From the NCBI GenBank assembly GCA_965199555.1, contig CBDASJ010000017.1, positions 124,001 through 188,000 on the forward strand: a stretch of 64,000 bases of DNA. Reading direction: 5' to 3'. A program made the position numbers and the translations under genes. Each line of letters opens with the position of its first letter. The stretch's first letter is position 1. Shown in pieces: positions 27,789 through 35,571 of the stretch. The notes under the pieces were generated by a model. The model was not told where the DNA came from and did not search any database. It saw nothing but the letters and a program-made list of their open reading frames with translations. The DNA is from LMUY01 sp965199555. Its GTDB lineage: Bacteria > Pseudomonadota > Alphaproteobacteria > Acetobacterales > Acetobacteraceae.

Positions 27789-29267
27789 CTACGCCGCGTC
27801 CTGCACCGTCGCCACGAACTGGTCGACCTCGCCGGTCAAGCGGGTCGACCGGTCCGACAACAGGGTCACGACCTGTCGCGTGTTGGTTGCGGCATGGTTG
27901 GTTTTCGCGGTGGTGCGGGCCAGTTCCTCCAGCGTCGTCGCGATGGCGTCGCTGCCCTTTGCGGCCTGCCGCATGCCCGCGGCGATTTCCCGCGTGGCAT
28001 AGTCCTGTTCGTAGATCGAGGCCGCGACGTGCTCCGTGACCGAGCCGAGGGTGGCGAGCGAATGGGCAATGGCGCCGATCGCCTCGGTCGCCGGCCCGGT
28101 GCACGCCTGGATCATCGCCACGTGGCCTTGGGCGTCCGCCGTCGCGCGGGCGGTCTGCGCGGCCAGCGCCTTCACCTCGCCGGCGACCACCGCGAAGCCC
28201 AGCCCGGCCTCGCCGGCCCGCGCCGCCTCGATGGACGCGTTCAGGGCAAGCAGGTTGGTCTTGCCGGCGATGCCGTTGATCATGTCGACCACCGCGCCGA
28301 TCTTGTTGGCGGCGGTGGCAAGGTCCGCGACGGTAACCCGGGTCCGCTGGGCTTCCGTTTCGGCCTGGCGCGCCGCGGCGGCCGCGCTGGCCATCTCGTT
28401 CGACACCCCCGACACGTTGTCCGTCAGCCGCGACGCCGCCTCGGCGACCGAGACGATGCTGCGCGCGGTTTGCTGGGACGCGCTGGCGATCACCGCCGTT
28501 TGTTCGGACGCCGTCTCGGCGGTTTCCGACAGGTTGTTCGCCGTCTGCGTCACCTCGACGATGGCGGACACCATGTCGGCCACGACGGCGGTGACGTTGG
28601 TTTGGAAGCTGCTGGACAAGGCGCGCGCGATTTCGCGCCGGGCAGCGGCCGCTTGGCGTTCCGCGGCCAGGGCGCTCGCCGCGGCCCGCTCGTCGGCCAG
28701 GTGGACGCGGTGCGCCATGACGGCCCGGCTTTCCAGCAGGCCCACGATGGCGTGGGTGGCCCACATCAGCGCCGCCGATTCCAGCACGACGATCACCGCG
28801 TGCAGCAGCACGCGCAGCAGGTGGGCGCCGCCGGGATACACCAGCGATGAGGCGACTTCGTTGAGCACGAGGTGGTGCAGCCCGATCGTGAGGCTGGCCA
28901 TGGCGATGACGCGCCAGTCGCAATAGGCCGCCAGAAAGGCAAGGCCGGCGAAGAAATACATGTGGATGTCGAGCTGCCACGGGTGCCCGGCCATGGTGCT
29001 CAGCAGCACGGCGATCGACCCCATCAGCGCCACGCCCAACACCAGCCGGGTCGCCTGCCCGACGCCGAACGCCAGCCAGGACAGCGAGGCGGCGGCCGCC
29101 ATCGTGGCGGACGCAATCCCGGCCTCCACCGGGTCGCCGGACTGGCCCGCTGCAACCGCGACACAGACCGGCACGTGCAGCCACAGCAACGCCTGCAAGC
29201 CCCGGTTGGCCAACTGCCGAAGCGTCAGGAGGTCTGGGAGGTCGATGGCCGGGTCGTTACGCGACAT
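27789..29267 (-). CDS. methyl-accepting chemotaxis protein with membrane-embedded N-terminus
   Basis: A 492-residue chemoreceptor. Instead of two membrane helices around a periplasmic domain, the N-terminal 190 residues are a run of about six hydrophobic segments with several His residues (LDIHMYFFAGLAFLAAYCDW and SLTIGLHHLVLNEV). The cytoplasmic half is a standard signalling coiled coil with the tip LALNASIEAARAGEAG and FAVVAGEVKALA. It should signal through CheW/CheA. The ligand is unknown; the membrane domain suggests sensing of a hydrophobic or membrane-related cue. Confidence 0.9.
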   Translation of the reverse strand: MSRNDPAIDLPDLLTLRQLANRGLQALLWLHVPVCVAVAAGQSGDPVEAGIASATMAAAASLSWLAFGVGQATRLVLGVALMGSIAVLLSTMAGHPWQLDIHMYFFAGLAFLAAYCDWRVIAMASLTIGLHHLVLNEVASSLVYPGGAHLLRVLLHAVIVVLESAALMWATHAIVGLLESRAVMAHRVHLADERAAASALAAERQAAAARREIARALSSSFQTNVTAVVADMVSAIVEVTQTANNLSETAETASEQTAVIASASQQTARSIVSVAEAASRLTDNVSGVSNEMASAAAAARQAETEAQRTRVTVADLATAANKIGAVVDMINGIAGKTNLLALNASIEAARAGEAGLGFAVVAGEVKALAAQTARATADAQGHVAMIQACTGPATEAIGAIAHSLATLGSVTEHVAASIYEQDYATREIAAGMRQAAKGSDAIATTLEELARTTAKTNHAATNTRQVVTLLSDRSTRLTGEVDQFVATVQDAA

Positions 29268-29559
29268 CGCCGCACCCCGCCATGATCGGGTTCAACCGCA
29301 GCCAGGCGCCCGTCTTCGTGCCGGTTGCGGCCGGGTCGGGGCGCACCACCACCAGGCTGTGCAGGAGCCCGATGCGCACGATCCGGCCTTCGGCAGCCGC
29401 CGCACCCAGGATATGCGCATCCGACCACCAGGGTGGGAACAGCAGGGCGACGGTGCTGTCGGGATCGGGCTGGCTTGCCTTCCATACCGACCCGGCGAGC
29501 AGCAGAGCCAGCAGGCTGAGCGCGGGCAGCCACGCGACCGGGGAATTACTTGGCGTCAT
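29257..29559 (-). CDS. small membrane protein upstream of the chemoreceptor
   Basis: A 100-residue protein with one N-terminal hydrophobic segment (WLPALSLLALLLAGSVW) followed by a soluble domain ending in WLRLNPIMAGCGDVA. The 3' end overlaps the chemoreceptor start by 11 bp, which suggests translational coupling and a shared operon. I do not recognise a family. An AT-rich stretch just upstream (about 29555-29580) could hold the promoter. Confidence 0.6.
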   Translation of the reverse strand: MTPSNSPVAWLPALSLLALLLAGSVWKASQPDPDSTVALLFPPWWSDAHILGAAAAEGRIVRIGLLHSLVVVRPDPAATGTKTGAWLRLNPIMAGCGDVA

Positions 29560-29669
29560 AAGTTATAAATCGTTGCAAAGGATGAACGGCCGGTTACCGT
29601 GCCGTTTACGCCGTGGGGTGGCATCCCGGGTCGCGTTCGCCGTAGCCTTCGGCATCAGGAGCGCAGACC

Positions 29670-31427
29670 ATGTCGCCACGCCGGGTTTTCCTTTCTGCCG
29701 CCTTTCTGCTCGCCGGGGCAACCGCCGCCGTTGCCGCCTCCGCGCCGGCTGTGGAGGCCGCCCACGGCATGGTGGTCTCGTCGCAGCGCCTCGCCTCCGA
29801 GGTGGGCGCCGACATCCTGCGGCAGGGCGGCAACGCGGTGGATGCGGCGGTGGCCGTCGGCTATGCGCTGGCGGTGGTGAACCCGTGCTGCGGCAACATC
29901 GGCGGCGGCGGGTTCATGACGCTGCATCTGGCGGACGGGCGCGACCGGTTCCTGAACTTCCGCGAAACCGCGCCGGCCGCGGCGACGGCGAACATGTATC
30001 TCGACCCCAAGGGCACGCCGATCCCCGATGCCAGCCTGTTCGGCACCCGCGCCGCCGGGGTGCCGGGCACGGTCGCCGGCATGGAGGCGGCGCTGTCCCG
30101 CTACGGCACCCTGCCGCGGGCGGCGGTGATGGCGCCGGCGATCCGGCTGGCCCGCGAAGGTTTCGTGCTGACCCGGGCGGACACCGACATCCTGGACGCC
30201 AAGGTCGACCGCTTCCGCCGCGCGCCGGAGGTCGCCCGCGTGTTCCTGCGCCCGGACGGCACGCCCTGGCAGCCCGGCGACCGGCTGGTGCAGGCGGATC
30301 TGGCGGCCACGCTGGACGCCATTTCGGCCGGCGGGGCTGCGGCGTTCTACCGCGGCCACATCCCGCAAGCCGTCGCGGAGGCGGCCCGGCGCGATGGCGG
30401 CATCCTGACGGAGGCGGATTTCGCCGCCTACCACGTGGACGAGACGGAGCCGCTGCGCTGCCGCTACCGCGACGTCGTGGTGCTGTCTGCCCCGCCGCCG
30501 TCTTCGGGCGGGGCCACGCTGTGCGAAACGCTGAACATCCTGGCCGGCTACGACATGGCCGCACTGGGCTTCCACAGCGCGCAATCGGTGCACCTGATGA
30601 CGGAAGCGATGCGGCACGCTTACCTCGACCGCAACACCTTCCTGGGCGACCCGGCCTTCGTGCACAACCCGCTCGACCGGCTGCTGTCCCCCGACTACGC
30701 CGCCGCCATCCGCGCCACGATCACCGACCGCGCCACCCCGTCAAAGGATTTGCTGCCCGGCACACCGCCGCACGAAAAGCCGGAAACGACGCAGTATTCC
30801 GTGGTGGACCAGGCTGGCAACGCCGTGTCCGTCACCTACACCATCAACGGCTCGTTCGGCGCCGTGGCCATCGCCGGCGACACCGGCTTCCTGCTGAACG
30901 ACGAGATGGACGACTTCACTGTCAAGCTCGGCGTGCCCAACCTGTACGGCTTGGTGCAGGGGCAGGCCAACGCGATCGCGCCGGGCAAGCGCCCGTTGTC
31001 GTCCATGGCGCCCAGCATCGTCACGCGAAACGGCCGCACGCTGCTGGTGACCGGTTCGCCCGGCGGGTCGCGCATCATCACCATCACGCTGGAAACCATC
31101 CTCAACGTGGTGGACCTCGGCATGTCGCCGCAGGACGCGGTGGACCAGCCACGCATCCACCACCAATGGCTGCCGGACGTGCTGTATGCCGAGCCGTACG
31201 CCCTGTCGCCCGACACGCAGGCGCTGCTGCGCGCCATGGGCTACACGATCACCGAACAGGTCCCCTGGGGCGCCGCCGAACTGATCGAGGTCGGTCCTGA
31301 GGCAGCGCCGTCCGCCGCGCTGCCCGCCCCGGCGAACGACGCCGCCCTATCGGGCCACATGCGGCCCGGCCTGCTGTACGGCGTCAACGATGCCCGTCGC
31401 CCGGCCGGGGAAGCGGTTGGCTATTGA
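29670..31427 (+). CDS. ggt: gamma-glutamyltransferase precursor
   Basis: A 585-residue Ntn hydrolase with a signal peptide (MSPRRVFLSAAFLLAGATAAVAA). The self-cleavage and catalytic residue is T373 in KPETTQYSVVD, which becomes the N-terminus of the small subunit. NIGGGGFM and the PGGSRIITITLE strand of the glycine-rich pocket are present. It breaks gamma-glutamyl bonds of glutathione in the periplasm. Length is normal. Confidence 0.95.
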   Translation: MSPRRVFLSAAFLLAGATAAVAASAPAVEAAHGMVVSSQRLASEVGADILRQGGNAVDAAVAVGYALAVVNPCCGNIGGGGFMTLHLADGRDRFLNFRETAPAAATANMYLDPKGTPIPDASLFGTRAAGVPGTVAGMEAALSRYGTLPRAAVMAPAIRLAREGFVLTRADTDILDAKVDRFRRAPEVARVFLRPDGTPWQPGDRLVQADLAATLDAISAGGAAAFYRGHIPQAVAEAARRDGGILTEADFAAYHVDETEPLRCRYRDVVVLSAPPPSSGGATLCETLNILAGYDMAALGFHSAQSVHLMTEAMRHAYLDRNTFLGDPAFVHNPLDRLLSPDYAAAIRATITDRATPSKDLLPGTPPHEKPETTQYSVVDQAGNAVSVTYTINGSFGAVAIAGDTGFLLNDEMDDFTVKLGVPNLYGLVQGQANAIAPGKRPLSSMAPSIVTRNGRTLLVTGSPGGSRIITITLETILNVVDLGMSPQDAVDQPRIHHQWLPDVLYAEPYALSPDTQALLRAMGYTITEQVPWGAAELIEVGPEAAPSAALPAPANDAALSGHMRPGLLYGVNDARRPAGEAVGY

Positions 31428-31436
31428 GGCGGGCGC

Positions 31437-32255
31437 TCACGACTGGCCGGGATAGTCCTTGTCAAGGGTGAACGGGAACGGGCCGGGAAAGCTCTCCACC
31501 AGCACGGTGTGGGACACGAAGCCCGTGGTCTCCCCCCAGCGATGGAGCTGGAAAGCCGGCGGCTCCAGCACGAAGGCGGAAGGTGCCGCGGGATCGAGGT
31601 CGAACTCGACCGCGTTGACCACGGAGGGCGAAATCGACGTCACCGCATGGGCGACCTGGCTGACGATCGGCCGGTGGTGGTGCCCGCACACGATGCGGCG
31701 GACCTGGGGGTGCCGCGCGATCACCGCGGTGAACGCCTCCTCGTCGCGCAACCGGATCCGGTCCATATGGGCGATGCCGCACAGGAAGGGCGGGTGGTGC
31801 ATGCCGATCAGCGTCGGCTGGTCCGGCCGCGCTGCCAGCGTGCGGTCCAGCCATTCGAGACGGCCGCCATCCAGGCTGCCGTGCCCGGCGCCCGGCACCA
31901 CCGTGTCCAGCATCACCAGCCGCACCGGCCCGACCTCCGCGGCATAATGGATGAAGCCGTCGGCGGCGCTGCGGGTGCCGGGCAGGTGGGCCAGCATGGT
32001 TTCCCGCCGGTCGTGGTTGCCGGGAATGACGTGGACCGGCATGTGCAGGTGCCGCTGCAACATCGCCGCCAGCAACTGATATTCGGATGCCAGCCCGCAA
32101 TCCGTCAGGTCTCCCGTGACCAGCACGGCGTCGGGCCGCAGGCGCGCCACGGCCCGCAAGGCCCGCTCCGTCAACGCGTTGCTTTCGCATACGCGATAGG
32201 CGGCCACGCCTTCCGGGCGGATGTGGAGGTCGGTGATCTGGACGATCGCGGTCAC
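31437..32255 (-). CDS. metallophosphodiesterase (CpdA/GpdQ type) in the ABC operon
   Basis: A 272-residue calcineurin-like phosphodiesterase. Metal-binding motifs are in order: D9-L-H11 in ITDLHI, GDLTDCG, GNHD, MHHPP and GHHHR. GTG 32255 overlaps the stop of the binding-protein gene (GTGA), so it is the last gene of the importer operon. In glycerophosphodiester uptake systems a phosphodiesterase occupies this place, so the substrate may be a glycerophosphodiester rather than cAMP; this is inference from context. Confidence 0.88.
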   Translation of the reverse strand: MTAIVQITDLHIRPEGVAAYRVCESNALTERALRAVARLRPDAVLVTGDLTDCGLASEYQLLAAMLQRHLHMPVHVIPGNHDRRETMLAHLPGTRSAADGFIHYAAEVGPVRLVMLDTVVPGAGHGSLDGGRLEWLDRTLAARPDQPTLIGMHHPPFLCGIAHMDRIRLRDEEAFTAVIARHPQVRRIVCGHHHRPIVSQVAHAVTSISPSVVNAVEFDLDPAAPSAFVLEPPAFQLHRWGETTGFVSHTVLVESFPGPFPFTLDKDYPGQS

Positions 32256-33565
32256 TTGGGCATCTCCAGCGCGGTGCGCTCGGCATACGGGCGCAGCAGG
32301 TCGTCGGCGGCGTGCTGCGCGTTGGCCACCGCCTCCGCCGGCTTGATGCGGCCGGACAGCACCGCCTGCACCTGGTCCTCCATCGCCTTGCGCACGGCCA
32401 CCGTGGCATAGGTTGCGAACCATGGCTGGGCGTATTGCAACTGGTCCAGCGCCACCTTCGCGTCCGGGTGCTCCGCCAGGTAGGACTGCATCGCCGGCAG
32501 CTCATAGGCGTGGCGGTTGGGCGCGAAATACCCGGTGAAGCGGCTCCAGCCGCCGGCGACCTCCGGCGTGGTCATCGCCTTGATGAAGGTCCAGGCCGCC
32601 TTTTCCCGCTCCGGCGAGTTGCCCTTCGGGATGATCAGGCTGCCACCGCCGATCGGCACGGCGTTGCGGATGGCGCGCGGGATAAAGGCGACGCGATACG
32701 GCTGCTTCATGTTGTCGCGCACGAAGCCGAGCGCGCCGGTGGAGTTCACGATCATCGCCGCCCGGCCGGAAAAGAACGCGGACGCGACGGCGTTCGGGTC
32801 GGTCACGCCTTCCGGCATGACGTGGTCCTTGTGCACCAGGGTGTCGAGGAACTGCAGCGCGCCCAGCGTGGAGGGCTGGTTGTAATACACCTCGCCGCCC
32901 CAGGCCTGGTCGTAGTACTGGCCGCCATTGGACATCGCCAGCCCGGAAAACAGCCACCCGAGCGTGTCATAGGAGGACACCATCATCAGGCCCCATTGCG
33001 TGGTGGTGGTGCCGTCGCGCTTGGTCAGCTTCTTGGCGGCGTCTTCCCACTCGGCCCAGGTGGCGGGCGGATGGTCCGGGTCCAGCCCGGCGGCACGGAA
33101 CGCCGCCTCGTTGAAATACATCACCGGCGTGGAGTTCTGGTACGGCACGCCATACACCTTGCCCGCTTCCATCGCGTTGATGCGCAGCGCCGGCCAGAAC
33201 TGGTCCATGTACTGCGCGTCCGTTTGTCCGTCCGCGGCGATGAACGGGTCCAGCGGGACGGCATCGCCGGTGATGACGTATTCGCGGATGAAGTTCGCGC
33301 TCATCAGCACCACGGCCGGCGCGTGCCCGGCCTGGATGGCGGCATGCGTCTTCAGGTTCGTGTCGTCGTAGCTGCCGGTGTAGGACGGCGTGACGTGGAT
33401 GTCCGGATGCTTCGCGTTGAAGTCGGACACCAGGCGCTGGATCTCGTTGGACAACCGCCCTTGCACGGGCACTGGAAAGAAGAAGTCGATCTCGGTCGCG
33501 GCGCGCGCGGCGGTGGCGCCGCACAGCATGGTGCCGGCGAGCATGGCTTGGAAGAGACGGCGCAT
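32252..33565 (-). CDS. ugpB: ABC transporter solute-binding protein (UgpB-like)
   Basis: A 437-residue periplasmic binding protein with a signal peptide (MRRLFQAMLAGTMLCGATAARA). Family 1 carbohydrate-binding features include TEIDFFFPVP, VPYQNSTPVMYFN and IGGGSLIIPKGN, which resemble UgpB, the sn-glycerol-3-phosphate and glycerophosphodiester binder. It follows the two permease genes and precedes a phosphodiesterase. The Ugp assignment is by similarity of motifs and context; another sugar ligand is possible. Confidence 0.85.
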   Translation of the reverse strand: MRRLFQAMLAGTMLCGATAARAATEIDFFFPVPVQGRLSNEIQRLVSDFNAKHPDIHVTPSYTGSYDDTNLKTHAAIQAGHAPAVVLMSANFIREYVITGDAVPLDPFIAADGQTDAQYMDQFWPALRINAMEAGKVYGVPYQNSTPVMYFNEAAFRAAGLDPDHPPATWAEWEDAAKKLTKRDGTTTTQWGLMMVSSYDTLGWLFSGLAMSNGGQYYDQAWGGEVYYNQPSTLGALQFLDTLVHKDHVMPEGVTDPNAVASAFFSGRAAMIVNSTGALGFVRDNMKQPYRVAFIPRAIRNAVPIGGGSLIIPKGNSPEREKAAWTFIKAMTTPEVAGGWSRFTGYFAPNRHAYELPAMQSYLAEHPDAKVALDQLQYAQPWFATYATVAVRKAMEDQVQAVLSGRIKPAEAVANAQHAADDLLRPYAERTALEMPK

Positions 33566-33574
33566 AGGAAACCC

Positions 33575-34387
33575 CTACTTGATTCCGGTGAACACGAACG
33601 ACTCGGTGAAGAAGCGCTGGAAGGCGAGGAAGCCCAGCAGCAGCGGCCCCGCGACCAGCAGCGTGCCCGCGGCCAGCACGCCCCAGTCCCCGCCGGCCTC
33701 CGAGCCGGAGGCAAAGGATGCCAGCCCGACCGTCAGCACCTGCTGGCCCGGCGAGGACACGACCATCAGCGGCCACAGGAACTCGTTCCAATGCGAGGTG
33801 ACGGACACGACGGCAAAGGCGGCAAGGCCTGGCCGCGCCATCGGCAGCAGCACCCGGGTGATGACCTGCAAGCGGGTGGCACCATCCAGCATGGCCGCTT
33901 CCTCGTAATCGCGCGGGATGGCGCGGAAGGTTTGGCGCATCAGGAACACGCCGAAGGCCGACGCGAGGTATGGTGCCGCCACGCCCGCCAGCGTGTCGTA
34001 CAGCCCGGCGGCCGACAGCGTCACCAGGTTGGGCACGATCAGCAACGTCGGCACCAGCAGCAATTGCAGCAGGAAGGCGGCGAACACGAAGCGCTCACCG
34101 GGAAAGCGCAGCCGGGCGAAGGCGTAGCCTGCCATGGACACGGTGACGAACTGCACCAGGAGGATGCCGGCGCAAAGCAGCACGGTGTTGAGGTACCACA
34201 GCGGAAAGCGGCCATCCTGCCAGGCTTCGACGATGTTGCCGACGCCGAACGGCCCGGCCGGCCACAGCGAGGCGATGTCCGGTGCGTAGCCGGGCCGCAG
34301 GCTGGCAACGGCCATCCACGCGAAGGGCACCGCCCACAACAGCACGGCCGGTAGTGCCAAAAGGGTTGGCAGGCGTTCAGCTCGCAT
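33575..34387 (-). CDS. ugpE: ABC transporter permease (UgpE-like)
   Basis: A 270-residue permease with six hydrophobic segments and the binding-protein-dependent EAA loop (YEEAAMLDGATRLQVITRVLLP). The start MRAERLP overlaps the end of the upstream permease by 11 bp. It forms the inner-membrane channel with the upstream gene product. It has no room for its own promoter. Confidence 0.9.
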   Translation of the reverse strand: MRAERLPTLLALPAVLLWAVPFAWMAVASLRPGYAPDIASLWPAGPFGVGNIVEAWQDGRFPLWYLNTVLLCAGILLVQFVTVSMAGYAFARLRFPGERFVFAAFLLQLLLVPTLLIVPNLVTLSAAGLYDTLAGVAAPYLASAFGVFLMRQTFRAIPRDYEEAAMLDGATRLQVITRVLLPMARPGLAAFAVVSVTSHWNEFLWPLMVVSSPGQQVLTVGLASFASGSEAGGDWGVLAAGTLLVAGPLLLGFLAFQRFFTESFVFTGIK

Positions 34388-35306
34388 GGTGCGCCGCCCC
34401 GTCGCTGATGCGCAGGGCCACCAGCGCCAAGGCCAGCAGGGCGCCGACGCTGACCACGGTGGCGGCGGAGGCAAGGCCGGGGTCGAAGTTCTGCTCCGCC
34501 TGCTGGTAGATGTAGTACAGCAGCAGGTTGGTGGAATCGGACGGACCGCCCTGGGTCATCGTCACCACGTGGTCCACCTGGGTGAGCGCGTTGAGCAGCG
34601 CGATCGGCACGACGAAGCCGAAGGTGGGGCCGAGCAGGGGCAGCGTGACGTGGCGCAACCGGCTCCACGCGCCGGCGCCATCCACCCGCGCCGCGTCTAG
34701 CAGCTCCGCCGGCACGGCGGCGAGCCCGGCCAGGAAGAACAGCATGTAGTAGCCGGTGTTCTTCCACACGGTGATCGCGATCACCGCGCCCAAGGCCAGC
34801 GACGGGTCGCCCAGCCAGTTGGTGGCGCCCAGGCCGAAGCGGGCGAGGTAGTGATCCGCCAACCCTTCGCCGGGCAGCAGGATGAAGGTGAACAGCGCGC
34901 CGGCGGCCACCAGCGGGATCAACATCGGCAGCACCAGCAGGCTGCGCAGCGCGGCGTCCAGCCAGGTGCCTTGCCGCAGCGCCAGCGCGAACAGCAGCGC
35001 CAGCAGGATGGACGGAACCACGGTGAAGACCGCGTACAGCGCGTTGTTCCACGCGGCCTGCACGAAATGCGGGTCGGCGAACATGCGCGCGTAGTTGCCG
35101 AAGCCCGGCTGCGGCGCCTGGCCGAACCGCGCCTGGTTCAGCGACCGCAGCGTCACCTGCACGATGGGCCAGTAGGTGAACGCTGCCAGCAGGGCCACCG
35201 ACGGCAACAGCAGCCAGAACGCCGTGCCGGCCTGGCCGAAGATCGGGCGGCGACGGGCAGGCACGCGCGTTGGCGTCGGCGAGGGCTCCACGAGCGCGTC
35301 AGGCAT
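34377..35306 (-). CDS. ugpA: ABC transporter permease (UgpA-like)
   Basis: A 309-residue permease with six hydrophobic segments and the EAA loop AELLDAARVDGAGAWSRLRHVTLP. The segment ITVWKNTGYYMLFFLAGL is typical of the MalF/UgpA branch. It is the first gene of an operon ugpA-ugpE-ugpB-phosphodiesterase. No ATP-binding subunit is encoded in this operon or elsewhere in the window. A pair of inverted palindromes lies upstream. Confidence 0.9.
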   Translation of the reverse strand: MPDALVEPSPTPTRVPARRRPIFGQAGTAFWLLLPSVALLAAFTYWPIVQVTLRSLNQARFGQAPQPGFGNYARMFADPHFVQAAWNNALYAVFTVVPSILLALLFALALRQGTWLDAALRSLLVLPMLIPLVAAGALFTFILLPGEGLADHYLARFGLGATNWLGDPSLALGAVIAITVWKNTGYYMLFFLAGLAAVPAELLDAARVDGAGAWSRLRHVTLPLLGPTFGFVVPIALLNALTQVDHVVTMTQGGPSDSTNLLLYYIYQQAEQNFDPGLASAATVVSVGALLALALVALRISDGAAHHAS

Positions 35307-35384
35307 GGCGGCTGTGTCGCCAGCCTGCGTTACAGTTGTGCTATCACGTCGATGACGGTTCGATGACAGCCGGCTGGCAAATTT

Positions 35385-35408
35385 CCCTCTCCCGCTGGCG
35401 GGAGAGGG
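35385..35408. repeat. palindromic repeat, CCCTCTCCC family
   Basis: CCCTCTCCCGC, TG, GCGGGAGAGGG: an 11-bp perfect stem. It is followed by GGGGTGAGG and forms an inverted pair with the copy at 35486-35509. It lies in the gap between ugpA and pheT. Confidence 0.85.
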
Positions 35409-35485
35409 CTGGGGTGAGGATGGCGCCGCCCGGCTGTATTCAAACCCTCCAGCTGATGACGGCCTGGCCGGCCACCCTCACCCAA

Positions 35486-35509
35486 CCCTCTCCCGCCAGC
35501 GGGAGAGGG
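35486..35509. repeat. palindromic repeat, CCCTCTCCC family
   Basis: CCCTCTCCCGC, CA, GCGGGAGAGGG, preceded by CCCTCACCC at about 35475-35483. With the copy 100 bp to the left it builds a composite inverted structure that may fold at the RNA level after the ugpA promoter or at the pheT 3' end. Confidence 0.85.
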
Positions 35510-35571
35510 TTTGAGGGGCGGGTCTGTTGGCTGCGACAGCCATGCTCCGCGGCGATGGTCGGGCGGCCGGC

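Noticed and set aside
26728..29184. An 818-codon open frame on the minus strand
   Set aside because: Antisense or alternate-frame shadow of the amidotransferase, chemoreceptor and fabD genes; Arg/Gly/Ala-rich without motifs.
29282..31300. A 672-codon open frame on the plus strand
   Set aside because: Out-of-frame shadow of gamma-glutamyltransferase, whose catalytic and signal-peptide features are clear in the other frame.
32312..34354. A 680-codon open frame on the plus strand
   Set aside because: Antisense of the ugpB-like and ugpE-like genes, which have clear family motifs.
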